From Candidatus Sulfopaludibacter sp. SbA3 (GTDB lineage: Bacteria; Acidobacteriota; Terriglobia; 20CM-2-55-15), in contig CAMBFR010000004.1 of assembly GCA_945865815.1 (NCBI GenBank), forward strand, positions 1 through 64,000: 64,000 nt of DNA, written 5' to 3'. This document shows positions 29,095 through 37,935 of the stretch, piece by piece. The notes beneath the pieces are model-generated. The model was not told the DNA's origin and did no database searches. It worked only from the letters and a program-made list of their open reading frames with translations. Each line of letters starts with the position of its first letter. Position 1 is the stretch's first letter. Made by a program: the position numbers and the translations under genes.

Positions 29095-30120
29095 ATGAGT
29101 GTGCGAATTCTGGTGGTTGACGATGAGCCTGAAATTGTCTCCTTCATTCGTGAACTGCTACAGCACCGTGGTTACGAGACGCGCGGCGTCAGTGATTCCA
29201 GGGAAGCCGTAGCCGAGTTTGATTCCTTCCATCCGGATGCCTGCATCTTCGATTTTCGGATGCCTCATGTTACCGGCTCCATGCTGCTGAGCGCAGTAAA
29301 GGAAAAGGATCCCACCGTCGAAGTCGTATTTCTCACCGCGGAAGATGAAACCTCGCTCGCCGTGGATATGATGAAGCGGGGCGCCAGCGATTACCTGCTC
29401 AAGCCGGTCGAACTGAACCAGCTTTCATTGGCGGTAAATCGGGCGCTGGAACATCGAAGGCTGGTGAAGGAAAATGAGGCCTATCGCCTGCACCTGGAAG
29501 CGCTGGTCGCCGAAAAGACTGCCGCGCTGAATGACGCTCTGCGCAGCCTCACGCACGTCCATTCCGCCACGCTTGAAGCGCTCTCGACGGCTCTCGATTT
29601 CCGGGATCAGAGCACGAGCGGCCATTCCCGCCGGGTTGCGAATCTGACTGCCGGGGCGGCCAGGTCGATGGGGATCGAAGGGAATGCGCTCATCCAGATC
29701 GAGCATGGCGCTCTTCTGCACGATGTCGGAAAGCTGAAGATCCCGGACAGCATCCTCTGGAAACCGGGTCCGCTGACCGAGGCGGAATGGGATACCATGC
29801 GCCGCCATCCTGAATACGGAAAGGATTTTCTGGATGGAATCGAATTTCTGAAGGGCGCCGCGGAACTTGTCTTCTCACACCACGAAACATTCGATGGGAC
29901 CGGCTATCCGAGGCAGCTTGCAGGCGATGCCATAACGTTCGGAGCCCGTGTATTCGCGATTGTCGACACCGTCGACGCCATGATCTACAAACGCCCGTAC
30001 AACACGCCGGTGACGTTTCAAGCCGCTGCAGACGAGGTCCGCCGCTGCACGGGGACGCAGTTTGATCCCGCCATCGCGGAGCCGACCCTGGAATACCTGG
30101 AAGGCAGGATTTCAAAATAA
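29095..30120 (+). CDS. HD-GYP response regulator (cyclic-di-GMP phosphodiesterase)
   Basis: This 341-residue protein joins a receiver domain (VDDEP, phosphoacceptor D in CIFDFRMP at about 53, T in FLTAEDE, K in LLKPVE) to an HD-GYP domain (about 160-341) with GALLHDVGKLKIPD and HHETFDGTGYPRQLAGDAI. HD-GYP enzymes open c-di-GMP to pGpG or GMP. The catalytic HD and GYP residues are intact. The final ~82 codons are duplicated at 31021-31284, beyond a toxin-antitoxin cassette. No cognate kinase is adjacent. Confidence 0.88.
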   Translation: MSVRILVVDDEPEIVSFIRELLQHRGYETRGVSDSREAVAEFDSFHPDACIFDFRMPHVTGSMLLSAVKEKDPTVEVVFLTAEDETSLAVDMMKRGASDYLLKPVELNQLSLAVNRALEHRRLVKENEAYRLHLEALVAEKTAALNDALRSLTHVHSATLEALSTALDFRDQSTSGHSRRVANLTAGAARSMGIEGNALIQIEHGALLHDVGKLKIPDSILWKPGPLTEAEWDTMRRHPEYGKDFLDGIEFLKGAAELVFSHHETFDGTGYPRQLAGDAITFGARVFAIVDTVDAMIYKRPYNTPVTFQAAADEVRRCTGTQFDPAIAEPTLEYLEGRISK

Positions 30121-30336
30121 GCGGCTAACCCGCGACCCTCTACACCACAGGCTTCGGTGATTTCGTTACCTTCATCGCCGCTCCGATTGTGACCGACTCG
30201 AGCGACAGAGGAAGTCTTGGATTTGGGGAGATGACGTCGACGCGCCGCTTTACCTGCGGACGCCCTCCGGGAGTTGTTCGGCTCCGCTGGTTAACTGCCC
30301 CGCGCGAGCCGCATTGCTGGCGGAGAAGGCATGGCG

Positions 30337-30364
30337 TTGACACTGTCTTCGGAACCCGTATACT
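30337..30364 (+). promoter_or_regulatory. near-consensus sigma-70 promoter of the TA module
   Basis: TTGACA and TATACT are separated by 16 bp. This is the best promoter match in the window, and it points at the antitoxin start 56 nt downstream. Confidence 0.7.
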
Positions 30365-30419
30365 GAACTGAAAGGTTGTATTTTCCAACTTTCTAACAGT
30401 GTCCAAGGGAGAAACTATC

Positions 30420-30677
30420 GTGCCGCTCGTAAAAGTAAAAGACAAATACCAGGTAACATTGCCGACCGCCGTGCGGGACGAAGCCGGCGTGGCTATCGGG
30501 GACATTCTCGAGGCCAAGGTGGTCAATGGCAAGATCACGCTTACCCCAAAGAGCGTCATTGACCGCGGCATTGCGGAGGGGCTTGCGGACTTCAAGAAAG
30601 GCCGTTTCATCGGGCCCTTTGATAATGCAGATGTGGCTGTAAAGGCCCTCCGTCAGGCCGCCAAGCGCAGTAAATGA
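30420..30677 (+). CDS. AbrB/MazE-type antitoxin
   Basis: From the GTG at 30420, preceded by AAGGGAG at a good distance, the protein has 85 residues. VKVKDKYQVTLPTAVRDEAGVAIGDILEAKVVNGKITLTP is a swapped-hairpin AbrB DNA-binding domain; the rest (DRGIAEGLADFKKGRF...) is a helical toxin-binding tail. It should repress the near-consensus promoter upstream and neutralise the RelE-like toxin encoded 4 nt downstream in an ATGA overlap. The module lies between two copies of the HD-GYP 3' end, so it looks inserted. Confidence 0.8.
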   Translation: MPLVKVKDKYQVTLPTAVRDEAGVAIGDILEAKVVNGKITLTPKSVIDRGIAEGLADFKKGRFIGPFDNADVAVKALRQAAKRSK

Positions 30678-30919
30678 AAGCGGCCTTCTCCAGCCGGTCC
30701 ATCCGCCAATACGCGAAACTGCACACCACAGTTCAGGATCGGTTCGACAAGCAATTGGGGTTGCTCCTCATGAATCTCCAGCACCCGTCACTCCGAGCCA
30801 AAAAATACAGCGAAGCCGAAAACATCTGGCAAGCCCGGGTGAACGACCATTACCGTTTCTATTTTCAGATCGTCGACGATACCTACCGGATTCTCGATAT
30901 CACAGGACATCCGAAATAG
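30674..30919 (+). CDS. RelE/ParE-superfamily toxin
   Basis: The 81-residue protein MKAAFSSRSIRQYAKLHTTVQDRFDKQLG...SLRAKKYSEAENIWQARVNDHYRFYFQIVDDTYRILDITGHPK has the RelE/ParE topology. Two helices precede a beta sheet with the conserved IWQARVNDHYRFYF strand pair and the terminal histidine of the TGHPK motif. RelE types cut mRNA on the ribosome; ParE types poison gyrase; the sequence alone does not decide. It is coupled by ATGA to the antitoxin. Confidence 0.8.
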   Translation: MKAAFSSRSIRQYAKLHTTVQDRFDKQLGLLLMNLQHPSLRAKKYSEAENIWQARVNDHYRFYFQIVDDTYRILDITGHPK

Positions 30920-31020
30920 CGGCGCTGCGGGCAGACTACAATCTAATTTCCTCGCCAAGCCACACAATCGGCTCGCGTCGATGCCGCCAAAAAAGATCCT
31001 CCCGGAGTTAACGTGCCTTA

Positions 31021-31284
31021 TCACACCACGAAAAATTCGATGGGACCGGCTATCCGAGACAGCTTGCAGGCGATGACATAACGTTCGGCGCCCGTGTGTT
31101 CGCGATTGTCGACACCATCGACGCCATGATCTACAAACGCCCGTACAACACGCCGGTGACGTTTCAGGCCGCAGCAGACGAGGTCCGCCGCTGCTCGGGC
31201 ACGCAGTTTGATCCCGCCATCGTGGAGCCAACCCTGGAATACCTGGAAAGCAGAATTTCAAAGGGAGCGGCTACCCCGCATTAG
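31021..31284 (+). pseudogene. duplicated 3' fragment of the HD-GYP gene
   Basis: About 258 bp reproduces 29875-30132 at about 94% identity by eye. It keeps the frame from HHEKFDGTGYPRQL to the end (..LESRISKGAATPH), but has no receiver domain, no HD motif and no start. About half of the ~14 base changes are silent, so the copy seems to have diverged partly under selection before losing its 5' end. It overlaps the convergent PBP gene stop by a few bases. It is too short to be an active phosphodiesterase. Confidence 0.75.
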
Positions 31285-33641
31285 TGGTGTCTTGGAATCG
31301 CGGGACACGGAGAAGTTTTCGCCCCGCGGACGAAGTACTCGAAAATGCTTCCGCTTTCGTTCGAGAGGCAGCCCGTGGCCGGGTCGATCCGCGTTAGCAC
31401 GACGTCTTTCGGCATTTCGAACTCACCAGCGAGCAGATCAGGTCTCCAGCGGCGCACGGAATCGATGAAGGCGGCCCAGATGGGAGCGACTGTATCGCTC
31501 GCGAAAAGATTCTCCGCATTCTGGATCGGTGAGTGGCATCGATAGGTCAACAGGACCGCCACAACGAGCCGCGGGCTGACGGAGACCATCCAGACCTCAT
31601 GCGCTCCAGATCCCGTCTTCCCACCTATTGAAGCATCGGCCGGAAGACCGGTTTGCCGGAACGAATACCTGGCCGTGCCCTGCGCGCCATCCTCACCATG
31701 GCCCAACACAGATCGCATCATCTGAACAGTGATGAACGAGGCGGCCGGGTCGGCTGCCCGGATTGCGGTCTTCCGCTTGAAATCGACAGGGCGGCCATCG
31801 AGATAGACTTCGCCGATCGGCTCCAACTGCCGGATCAGACCGTTGTTGGCGAAGAGCGTGTACGCTCGGGCAAGCCCCAGAACCGAAATCTCGGAACCCG
31901 GTGCGGCGCCCATCGCCAGGGCTTCGGCCTCGGATGCCTGCACCGGGAGTCCCGTGACCTTTCTATAAATGCCGACCGCCTCCGCAGCCCCCATGAAGTC
32001 CAACAGAGACAGACCTAGTCTCCGATCGGAGCGAGCCAGCAGCGTGCGCATTCGGCTCTGGCCCGAACCTGACGCAGGCTTCACTAGGGACGCTGCGGTG
32101 TATCCGTGCTCCAAAGCCTGGGTCACGAAGAATGGCTTCACGGTGGACGCCGGAGCGGCAAGTGCATTGAGCGCGAATCTGGCGTACTGAACACCGCCGG
32201 GCCCTCCCGCTCCGCCCGCCATCGTGAGGATTTCGCCGGTAGCGGGATGGACGGCGACGAGCGCGCCGAGCATGCGGTCGTTTCCATCCCGGCACGTCCG
32301 GCCGCCGACCGGTGGATACCGGCGCTCGATCGCAGGAATCGCACCCTCAAGTATCCGCTGCGCCTCGCGCATCAATTCCGGATCAATGGATGTGTAGACG
32401 TGGAGGCCGGAGTACTCCTCCGCAGGCAATCCCTCGAGTTCCACGAGCGGCTGTTGCCTGCTCGCGTAGCCGACGAACGCCCGCGAAAGGACGTCTAACT
32501 CGCGCTCGGCCCGCGTTGGGGACACAAACTGGAGGCTCTCCTGTCTGGCCGGAGCCACCGTGGTGTTGGAGTATCGATCTGGCCAAACGTCGACCAACCG
32601 GCGCAGCACGCGGTCTCGCTGCGCCGTGAGTGCCCGATAGTTTCCGCCCCGGGCTTCATGAAGAAACCGCGTCGGCTGCGGCAGCATCGCGACGAGAGTC
32701 GCGCTTTCACTCAAACTCAGATCCGCGAGGGCGCTCTTGCCGAAGTATTCCCTGGCTGCGGCAAGAAACCCATACACATTGGGCGATCCCGTTTCACCGC
32801 CGAGAAAGACATGATTGGCGTACAGTTCCAGAATTCGCGCTTTTGAAAACCGCGATTCGAGAGCAGCCGCAAGGAAGATCTCATCGATCTTGCGGGGAAG
32901 CGCGCGAGTTCTGTTCAGAGACACAGCATTCTTTACGACCTGCGCCGTAATAGAACTACCTCCGCCGTATCCGTCGATCAGGAGGCTTCTCAGAATTCGG
33001 TCGAACCGCGTGCCGTTGTGAATCAGAAACAGGGAGTCCTCGCTGGCAATAAGCGCGTAGTACAAGTGCGTACTTGCGAGGTCGGCAAACTGGATGGCTT
33101 CGCGTCTCACAAACATTCTGGAGCGGGCGTCGCCGTTGATGGAGAGCACGAAAGTGCCCAGAGGTTCCGGCTCCAGAGCGGACTCCAGAACCGGCAAATC
33201 GGGTTCGCCGGCCCTGTCTGTCTCTGATAGAGAGACAATCCGGCGGCCTCCAAACGTAATCCGCAGCCGTTTGAATTCGGACAGCCGTGGCTCGACAACG
33301 AGCGAATCGCTCGCCGAAAACCAGTAGCTCCCGGGCTGCGGCGATTCCGCCGGTGACTCCAGTGGCGCGGCGGTGTAGGTGAACCCGATGCCTTGCAAGT
33401 GATCCGCAATCTGCTTCCTCGAGATCGCCTGCCCGACAAACACGCGCTTCTTCGCAGCGTAAAACGTCGCGCCACTCGCGTGGCGCGTGCTGAAGTCGAC
33501 GCGATCCAGCATCGCGTTGGCGGCAATCACGCGCAGTGCGACATAGACGGCCACAACTGTGACGGCGGCACTGGTGAACACGAGCGCCCGCAGATATGCC
33601 CGCGGCGGGTTACCGCGGCGAATGGGCTGTTTCACTTTCAT
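31281..33641 (-). CDS. class A penicillin-binding protein (PBP1-like)
   Basis: The protein has 786 residues from the ATG at 33641, preceded by AGAGGAGAG. There is one membrane anchor (about 15-40), then a PBP1b-type UB2H-like N-terminal region (about 60-150). The GT51 glycosyltransferase domain follows (ASEDSLFLIHNG, GGGSSITAQVVKN, LPRKIDEIFLAAALE, about 200-370). The transpeptidase domain has SxxK in APASTVKP (about 500) and KTG in IGGKTGSG. It polymerises and cross-links peptidoglycan. It is last in a minus-strand operon with a DUF4407 protein and a sigma-like protein, an unusual neighbourhood, and may be a dedicated accessory PBP. Confidence 0.85.
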   Translation of the reverse strand: MKVKQPIRRGNPPRAYLRALVFTSAAVTVVAVYVALRVIAANAMLDRVDFSTRHASGATFYAAKKRVFVGQAISRKQIADHLQGIGFTYTAAPLESPAESPQPGSYWFSASDSLVVEPRLSEFKRLRITFGGRRIVSLSETDRAGEPDLPVLESALEPEPLGTFVLSINGDARSRMFVRREAIQFADLASTHLYYALIASEDSLFLIHNGTRFDRILRSLLIDGYGGGSSITAQVVKNAVSLNRTRALPRKIDEIFLAAALESRFSKARILELYANHVFLGGETGSPNVYGFLAAAREYFGKSALADLSLSESATLVAMLPQPTRFLHEARGGNYRALTAQRDRVLRRLVDVWPDRYSNTTVAPARQESLQFVSPTRAERELDVLSRAFVGYASRQQPLVELEGLPAEEYSGLHVYTSIDPELMREAQRILEGAIPAIERRYPPVGGRTCRDGNDRMLGALVAVHPATGEILTMAGGAGGPGGVQYARFALNALAAPASTVKPFFVTQALEHGYTAASLVKPASGSGQSRMRTLLARSDRRLGLSLLDFMGAAEAVGIYRKVTGLPVQASEAEALAMGAAPGSEISVLGLARAYTLFANNGLIRQLEPIGEVYLDGRPVDFKRKTAIRAADPAASFITVQMMRSVLGHGEDGAQGTARYSFRQTGLPADASIGGKTGSGAHEVWMVSVSPRLVVAVLLTYRCHSPIQNAENLFASDTVAPIWAAFIDSVRRWRPDLLAGEFEMPKDVVLTRIDPATGCLSNESGSIFEYFVRGAKTSPCPAIPRHH

Positions 33642-33969
33642 CTCTCCTCTCCCTCCCGGTGCGTCCATGGCCATTAGGAATACTCCACACCACCGAGTGC
33701 AATCTGGCGAAGGCTTCGCTCATCTCCTGTGGCGAAGGTCTCGGTCCCGCCTGTGCCATCGCGGCCTCTCGATCTGCAAGGCTTCGGCCTCCCCTCCAGA
33801 GAAAAATCAAAAGCCCCCCATTTAGAACGTTAAGAAGCAGCGCCGAGATTGTCAGCACGATGTAGAAGGGAAAGCGAAGCGCCTCGTCCGCCGCGGCTGC
33901 GAGCGTGACGATGACGCCGGGCACTACAACGCAAATCGCCACGGAAGCCATTCTGGACACCATACTCAT
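33610..33969 (-). CDS. small membrane protein
   Basis: The 119-residue protein has two membrane spans (about 6-28 and 35-60) and a cytosolic helical tail with SPQEMSEAFARLHSVVW. AAGGAGGA precedes the ATG. It overlaps the start of the PBP gene by 32 nt and follows the DUF4407 gene by 10 nt. I do not recognise the family. Confidence 0.6.
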   Translation of the reverse strand: MSMVSRMASVAICVVVPGVIVTLAAAADEALRFPFYIVLTISALLLNVLNGGLLIFLWRGGRSLADREAAMAQAGPRPSPQEMSEAFARLHSVVWSIPNGHGRTGRERRDESETAHSPR

Positions 33970-33979
33970 GCATTCCTCC

Positions 33980-35461
33980 TTACGACGCGCGAGATGAATA
34001 GAGTTGGCGCGAAAGGCAAACCACCTCCTGCCCTTTCAACTGCGGCAGCAGAGGGCGCTCCATTTGGATTGCTTCTCCGAAGGCGTTCGTGACCGCACAC
34101 TCGTCGAACGGGATGCGCATCCCATCCCGATGGGGCCGCTGCTGCCCGAGCGCGGACAAGGAAAAGGAGATGTCGGAGCCGCGAAGCTCGTTTTTGGAGT
34201 GCTGGAAAACGAGTACAAATGGCGCGTCGCCCACATCCCCGTCGGGAAGCACCGTTACTGAAAAGGGCTCGACCTGGCGCGCGCGAAGCGCCTGCATCAG
34301 TCTGGAACGCGCAATCTCCTGGGCAACACCGTCGAGCCCACCGGAGTCCGGAATCTCCGCGGCGGAATCCGCTGAAGCGGGCTGAGCTGCCCGATTCAGA
34401 GCCTGCATCTCGATCGTCCACCGCGTTTCGTCCAGCGCCTTCGTGTAGCTGCTTTCGGCGATGAGAGCGTGCCGGCTGAGTTCGGTTTCCTGTTCGAGTT
34501 GTGTCTCACGCAGAAACGAGTCGGCGTCGGCGAGACGGTCGTACATGTCTTCGCCGTGGTTCAGCTTGGCCAGGAGGGGAATCATTTCCATGGCAACCAT
34601 CACGAACGAGAGCGCGACGTAGAGGCCCAGGAGCATCCAGTCCTTCCCGATGACTCTGAACAAGGCCCTGTGATTCGCCATGAAGCCTTTCTCTGCCGCC
34701 TTCGCCTCATTGGCCGGCCGCGCGATCGCCTGGAGATCGCGGAACTTCTCCTGCATGCGGGCATCGAGCCCGGCCAGTTCCTCGCGAAACTGATCCAGTT
34801 CGCGAACGGCGCGATCGTAGTCGACCTTCTTCTGTTCGAACAAAGGCCCCTTCCCGCGAAGAAGGGAGCCCGCGGTACCCTCCGCTTCGCGGATATAGGC
34901 GTCCCGAAGCTCACTCACTTCGGCTTCCTTCCGTTCAAGACGGATCTCCTTGTTCCTCTTGTCCTGGGTCATTCCGGCAAGTTCGGGCACCGCTTCACCG
35001 GCCCGATCGAGGTTCGTCTTCTGCGCCTCCAGCCGTTCCTGCGCCAGCTCGTTGTTGATCTCGTTGACGAAGAACCACTGCACGATCTGTTCGCCGATAA
35101 GGAGGGACAGCGCGATGGAGAGCGCGATGCGGACGAATGGAAGAACCTTGCCCCAGATCGTCGCCGCACCGTGCCTGGTTGTCATGAGCAGCAGGCGATC
35201 GAGCACCAGCACAATGCCCGCCCAGCAGGGCGCGATGATCAGCGCAGCCATCAGGGAGCCGCTCACCTGGTGGGCCACGCGCACCATTCCCAATCCCGAC
35301 AGCGAGGAAGCCACGTAAACCGCCGAGCCGAGCGCGCAGTAGTAGCTCTGCACCGGTTGCGAACACCGTGAAAGAATGGACTCCGCCGCCCCGCTCGGCC
35401 ACGAGAGGACCTTCTTGAGGACACTCCATTCAACGTTGTCTTGTTGGTTACTGGGATTCAT
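33980..35461 (-). CDS. DUF4407 membrane/coiled-coil protein
   Basis: From the ATG at 35461 (GGAGAAGCT upstream) the protein has 493 residues. Two or three membrane spans near the N-terminus (about 45-140) precede a long charged coiled coil (about 140-260, NNELAQERLEAQKTNLDRA...). A further span lies at about 280-305 (LLGLYVALSFVMVAMEMIP) and a second helical segment follows. This matches the DUF4407 layout. Function is unknown; similar architectures occur in conflict and envelope-stress neighbourhoods. It overlaps the sigma-like gene by 14 nt. Confidence 0.7.
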   Translation of the reverse strand: MNPSNQQDNVEWSVLKKVLSWPSGAAESILSRCSQPVQSYYCALGSAVYVASSLSGLGMVRVAHQVSGSLMAALIIAPCWAGIVLVLDRLLLMTTRHGAATIWGKVLPFVRIALSIALSLLIGEQIVQWFFVNEINNELAQERLEAQKTNLDRAGEAVPELAGMTQDKRNKEIRLERKEAEVSELRDAYIREAEGTAGSLLRGKGPLFEQKKVDYDRAVRELDQFREELAGLDARMQEKFRDLQAIARPANEAKAAEKGFMANHRALFRVIGKDWMLLGLYVALSFVMVAMEMIPLLAKLNHGEDMYDRLADADSFLRETQLEQETELSRHALIAESSYTKALDETRWTIEMQALNRAAQPASADSAAEIPDSGGLDGVAQEIARSRLMQALRARQVEPFSVTVLPDGDVGDAPFVLVFQHSKNELRGSDISFSLSALGQQRPHRDGMRIPFDECAVTNAFGEAIQMERPLLPQLKGQEVVCLSRQLYSSRAS

Positions 35462-36203
35462 AGCTTCTCCTCTCCATGTGATTGGGTTGTGAGCTGGCGC
35501 CAAAAACGACTCGTTCTACTTCCAGCCACGGTTTCTGAGCCCGCGTCAGAGCGGCTTGTACCGCATTCAACCTGAGACCAAGGCGCTGTCCGATAGCCGC
35601 CACGTCGTCAGTGGATCGCGTGTCTCCAGCCATCTCGGTAAACACGATGAGCCTCGCGTTAAAGAACTGCGCGAAAAGGTCGTCTGGAAACTTTTCCCCG
35701 CACAGTTCCCGAAGCGCCGCGACACACTCAGGGCGGTACCGGGCGGCGAACTCCTGGTAAAAGTTCTCGAAGCGTCTCTCGACGAGGACACGCAGGACGA
35801 TCGCGGTCTCTCGGCGCCGGTATCCCACAACAGAGCAACGCCAGCCTTCCGATTCGCGAGCGCTCATACTCTCAAGGGCGCGAAGTTCACGGGCTCGCCG
35901 TCTCCAGTGACTGTCTCTAACCCAGCACAATCGCTTGTGCAGGAAGGCCGAGACGCGGGTCGTATCCCCAAATCCTTCCTGGCGGCTCCTCAACCAGCCG
36001 AGGAACCCTACAATCGCGGTTTGCGCCAGATCGTCGGTTGTAGACGGGTCGAGGCCAAACCGCCCTGCCGCTTTGCGAAGCTCACCAGCCTTGCAGGCGA
36101 CAAGGCCGCCGATCGCTTCGGTCGTTTCCAAATCGAGCGATTCTGTTGTCGGAGGCACGTCGACAGGCGTCTCGGATTGGCTTGTGATCCGGCAATCGGT
36201 CAT
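35448..36203 (-). CDS. sigma-70-like / HTH regulatory protein
   Basis: From the ATG at 36203 the protein has 251 residues. About 50-110 resembles sigma region 2: STTDDLAQTAIVGFLGWLRSR then AFLHKRLCWVRDSHWRRRAR. The end (about 205-235, DVAAIGQRLGLRLNAVQAALTRAQK) resembles a region 4 helix-turn-helix. A roughly 100-residue insert lies between. It may direct transcription of its own operon or act as a DNA-binding adapter. The assignment rests on pattern only. ATGA couples it to the upstream DUF4258 gene. Confidence 0.5.
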   Translation of the reverse strand: MTDCRITSQSETPVDVPPTTESLDLETTEAIGGLVACKAGELRKAAGRFGLDPSTTDDLAQTAIVGFLGWLRSRQEGFGDTTRVSAFLHKRLCWVRDSHWRRRARELRALESMSARESEGWRCSVVGYRRRETAIVLRVLVERRFENFYQEFAARYRPECVAALRELCGEKFPDDLFAQFFNARLIVFTEMAGDTRSTDDVAAIGQRLGLRLNAVQAALTRAQKPWLEVERVVFGASSQPNHMERRSYESQ

Positions 36204-36574
36204 ATGGCAATCTCCCGCCACTCAACTTGCGAGCGAATCCGGCGTCGTACCTCCGCCGATGAAACGTCGTGACCGGGCTCTCTCCGTGGAGGCACGAAGT
36301 GCTTGGACTTGCGCCGTGTCTTTCCGAAGCCGTTACGGTTTCGGTAAACGGTGATAACAGTGTCTTCAGAGACGACGGCAGTGAGGCCCACGAGCCGCTC
36401 GAACTCGCGTTCCCGTCCTTTGGGGAGATCGCGCCTGCCGAGAAAATGGAACTCCGCGCCCGCGGCGTAGACGACGCGTCCAAACTGCAGCGCAACCCCG
36501 AGGTCAAGGACTCCTACGTTACGCTGCGCCATCCGGCGTGCCGCGTGATCGCTGATTCGAAACTGACTTCTCAT
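36200..36574 (-). CDS. DUF4258-like protein
   Basis: The 124-residue protein begins with FRISDHAARRMAQRNVGVLDLGVALQFGRVV, the HA..RM..R..s helix typical of DUF4258, followed by a beta-meander (EFHFLGRRDLP, VSEDTVITVYRN). DUF4258 proteins have a RelE-like fold and are found in conflict systems. It is first in the five-gene operon ending in the PBP gene. Alternatively it is a stray toxin-like gene. Confidence 0.65.
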   Translation of the reverse strand: MRSQFRISDHAARRMAQRNVGVLDLGVALQFGRVVYAAGAEFHFLGRRDLPKGREREFERLVGLTAVVSEDTVITVYRNRNGFGKTRRKSKHFVPPRREPGHDVSSAEVRRRIRSQVEWREIAI

Positions 36575-36714
36575 TCCAATCCTCCTTCGATGCGTGCTTC
36601 AGAACACGCCGAGTATGGGTGAAGGGGGATCTCTTGTCCGGGTAGGAATGGTTTCGGAAATGTTTCAGAAATGGTTCGGAACGTGGCAGGGGCTGCGGCT
36701 TCCGACCCCGACGG

Positions 36715-37935
36715 TCAGGTGATGACGATGCGATCTGGAGGCACGCTCAGACCGTATCGAGACTCCCTGTATGGGCCGGAGTTATCGATCAAGTAACGAT
36801 CCATCGCGCCCACCGAGTTGAACGCACGCTTGATCTTGGAGAAGGCCCCAAGGTACGGCCTTGCAAGAACGTCTGGCGCTGTAGTTTGAGTGGCAAACGT
36901 TCTCAGCGTCGCGACGAATTTGAAGAACCTCGGCAGGTCTTTAGGGTGTGTGTCCTTGATGTCGGCAAGGGACCTTACCCTCCCTTTCGGTGGCATAATT
37001 CGGCGAAAAACGTTGTCTAGATCCTCTTCGCAGATTTCGCTGAGAGCGACGAACCCTTCTTTACCGTGCGCCTTCTGGCGAAAGATGGCGAACAACGTGT
37101 AGATGAACAGGTGGGGTTCGGTCAGTCGGACTTTGTGAGAGCCCACGGTTACGGTTCTCTCCCGCAGGTCTATGGTGACGTCCTGTGGCACCTCGATCAG
37201 GTTCAAGTCTTCCTGAGTCTGTCTCACAAGGTCGCTGTAACGAAATTGAGCAGTGTCCAATTTATCCGAGAGAAGTCCGCGAAGCCGGACAAAGGGAATC
37301 TCTGCCAGGAAGATTTGCGCCGCCTTGGTCGAAATCTTTCTCCCATCCTTCGCCTCGAGAGTTCGATGACGAGGCGGTTTATAGTAGAAAGTGGGTTTAG
37401 CTCCCTCGAAGTCATCGTTCACCAGCACATGCGACAGTGTGTCCAGCGGGCGAGCGAACAGTTGGAATGCCGCAGTGAGGTATATCCCCATGGTTTTCCG
37501 TCCGCCCGCCACCGAGGCATGAATCGGAGTACCAGGGTCTTGAGTCCACTGCCTCACGTACCTGCATATCGAATCCCCTGCGAACTCGTTCTCTTCCAAC
37601 GTCCGAATGTCCGGGAGAGCGGTGCCATCCGGGGTCCGCAATAGAGAGATGGTCGACTCATTGAATTCGATGTCGGTGGGATCGATTCCAAAGTCGCTGC
37701 AGAACTCATAGTACTTGCCGGAGTCGCGGTCCAACAGAACCTTGAGAAGCTTCTCCTGGCCGGCCACCGTTGTAATGACGCGAATCTTTTCGACGTGTTT
37801 CCGTGGCTCCTCCTGAGTCAGCACATACAGCGTCTCCGTGATGATCTGGGGGGTAAGTCCAGCGACACAGAGCATGATCAGCTTTTGCTCCTGCTGCTCC
37901 CTTTTGGTCTGTCGCCGAGGCGCCTTCTTAGTCAC
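36715..37935 (-). CDS. CARF protein of NE0113/Csm6 type (TIGR02584-like)
   Basis: From a GTG at 37935 (GGAG 11 nt upstream) the protein has 406 residues. LIMLCVAGLTPQIITETLYVLTQ is the Rossmann CARF signature of this CRISPR-associated family, with SVAGGRKTMGIYLTAAFQLFARPLD (about 125-150) as its second conserved element. CARF domains bind cyclic oligoadenylates made by Cas10; this group includes ring nucleases that degrade the signal and Csm6-like RNases. The C-terminal half (about 215-406) has no RxxxxH I can assign as HEPN. It is last in the type III operon, overlapping the SAVED gene by 8 nt. Confidence 0.8.
   Translation of the reverse strand: MTKKAPRRQTKREQQEQKLIMLCVAGLTPQIITETLYVLTQEEPRKHVEKIRVITTVAGQEKLLKVLLDRDSGKYYEFCSDFGIDPTDIEFNESTISLLRTPDGTALPDIRTLEENEFAGDSICRYVRQWTQDPGTPIHASVAGGRKTMGIYLTAAFQLFARPLDTLSHVLVNDDFEGAKPTFYYKPPRHRTLEAKDGRKISTKAAQIFLAEIPFVRLRGLLSDKLDTAQFRYSDLVRQTQEDLNLIEVPQDVTIDLRERTVTVGSHKVRLTEPHLFIYTLFAIFRQKAHGKEGFVALSEICEEDLDNVFRRIMPPKGRVRSLADIKDTHPKDLPRFFKFVATLRTFATQTTAPDVLARPYLGAFSKIKRAFNSVGAMDRYLIDNSGPYRESRYGLSVPPDRIVIT

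Noticed and set aside
30140-30610. 156-residue minus-strand ORF over the TA promoter and antitoxin
   Set aside because: It is mostly antisense to the antitoxin. The last ~40 residues read like a protein end, but there is no support for a gene.
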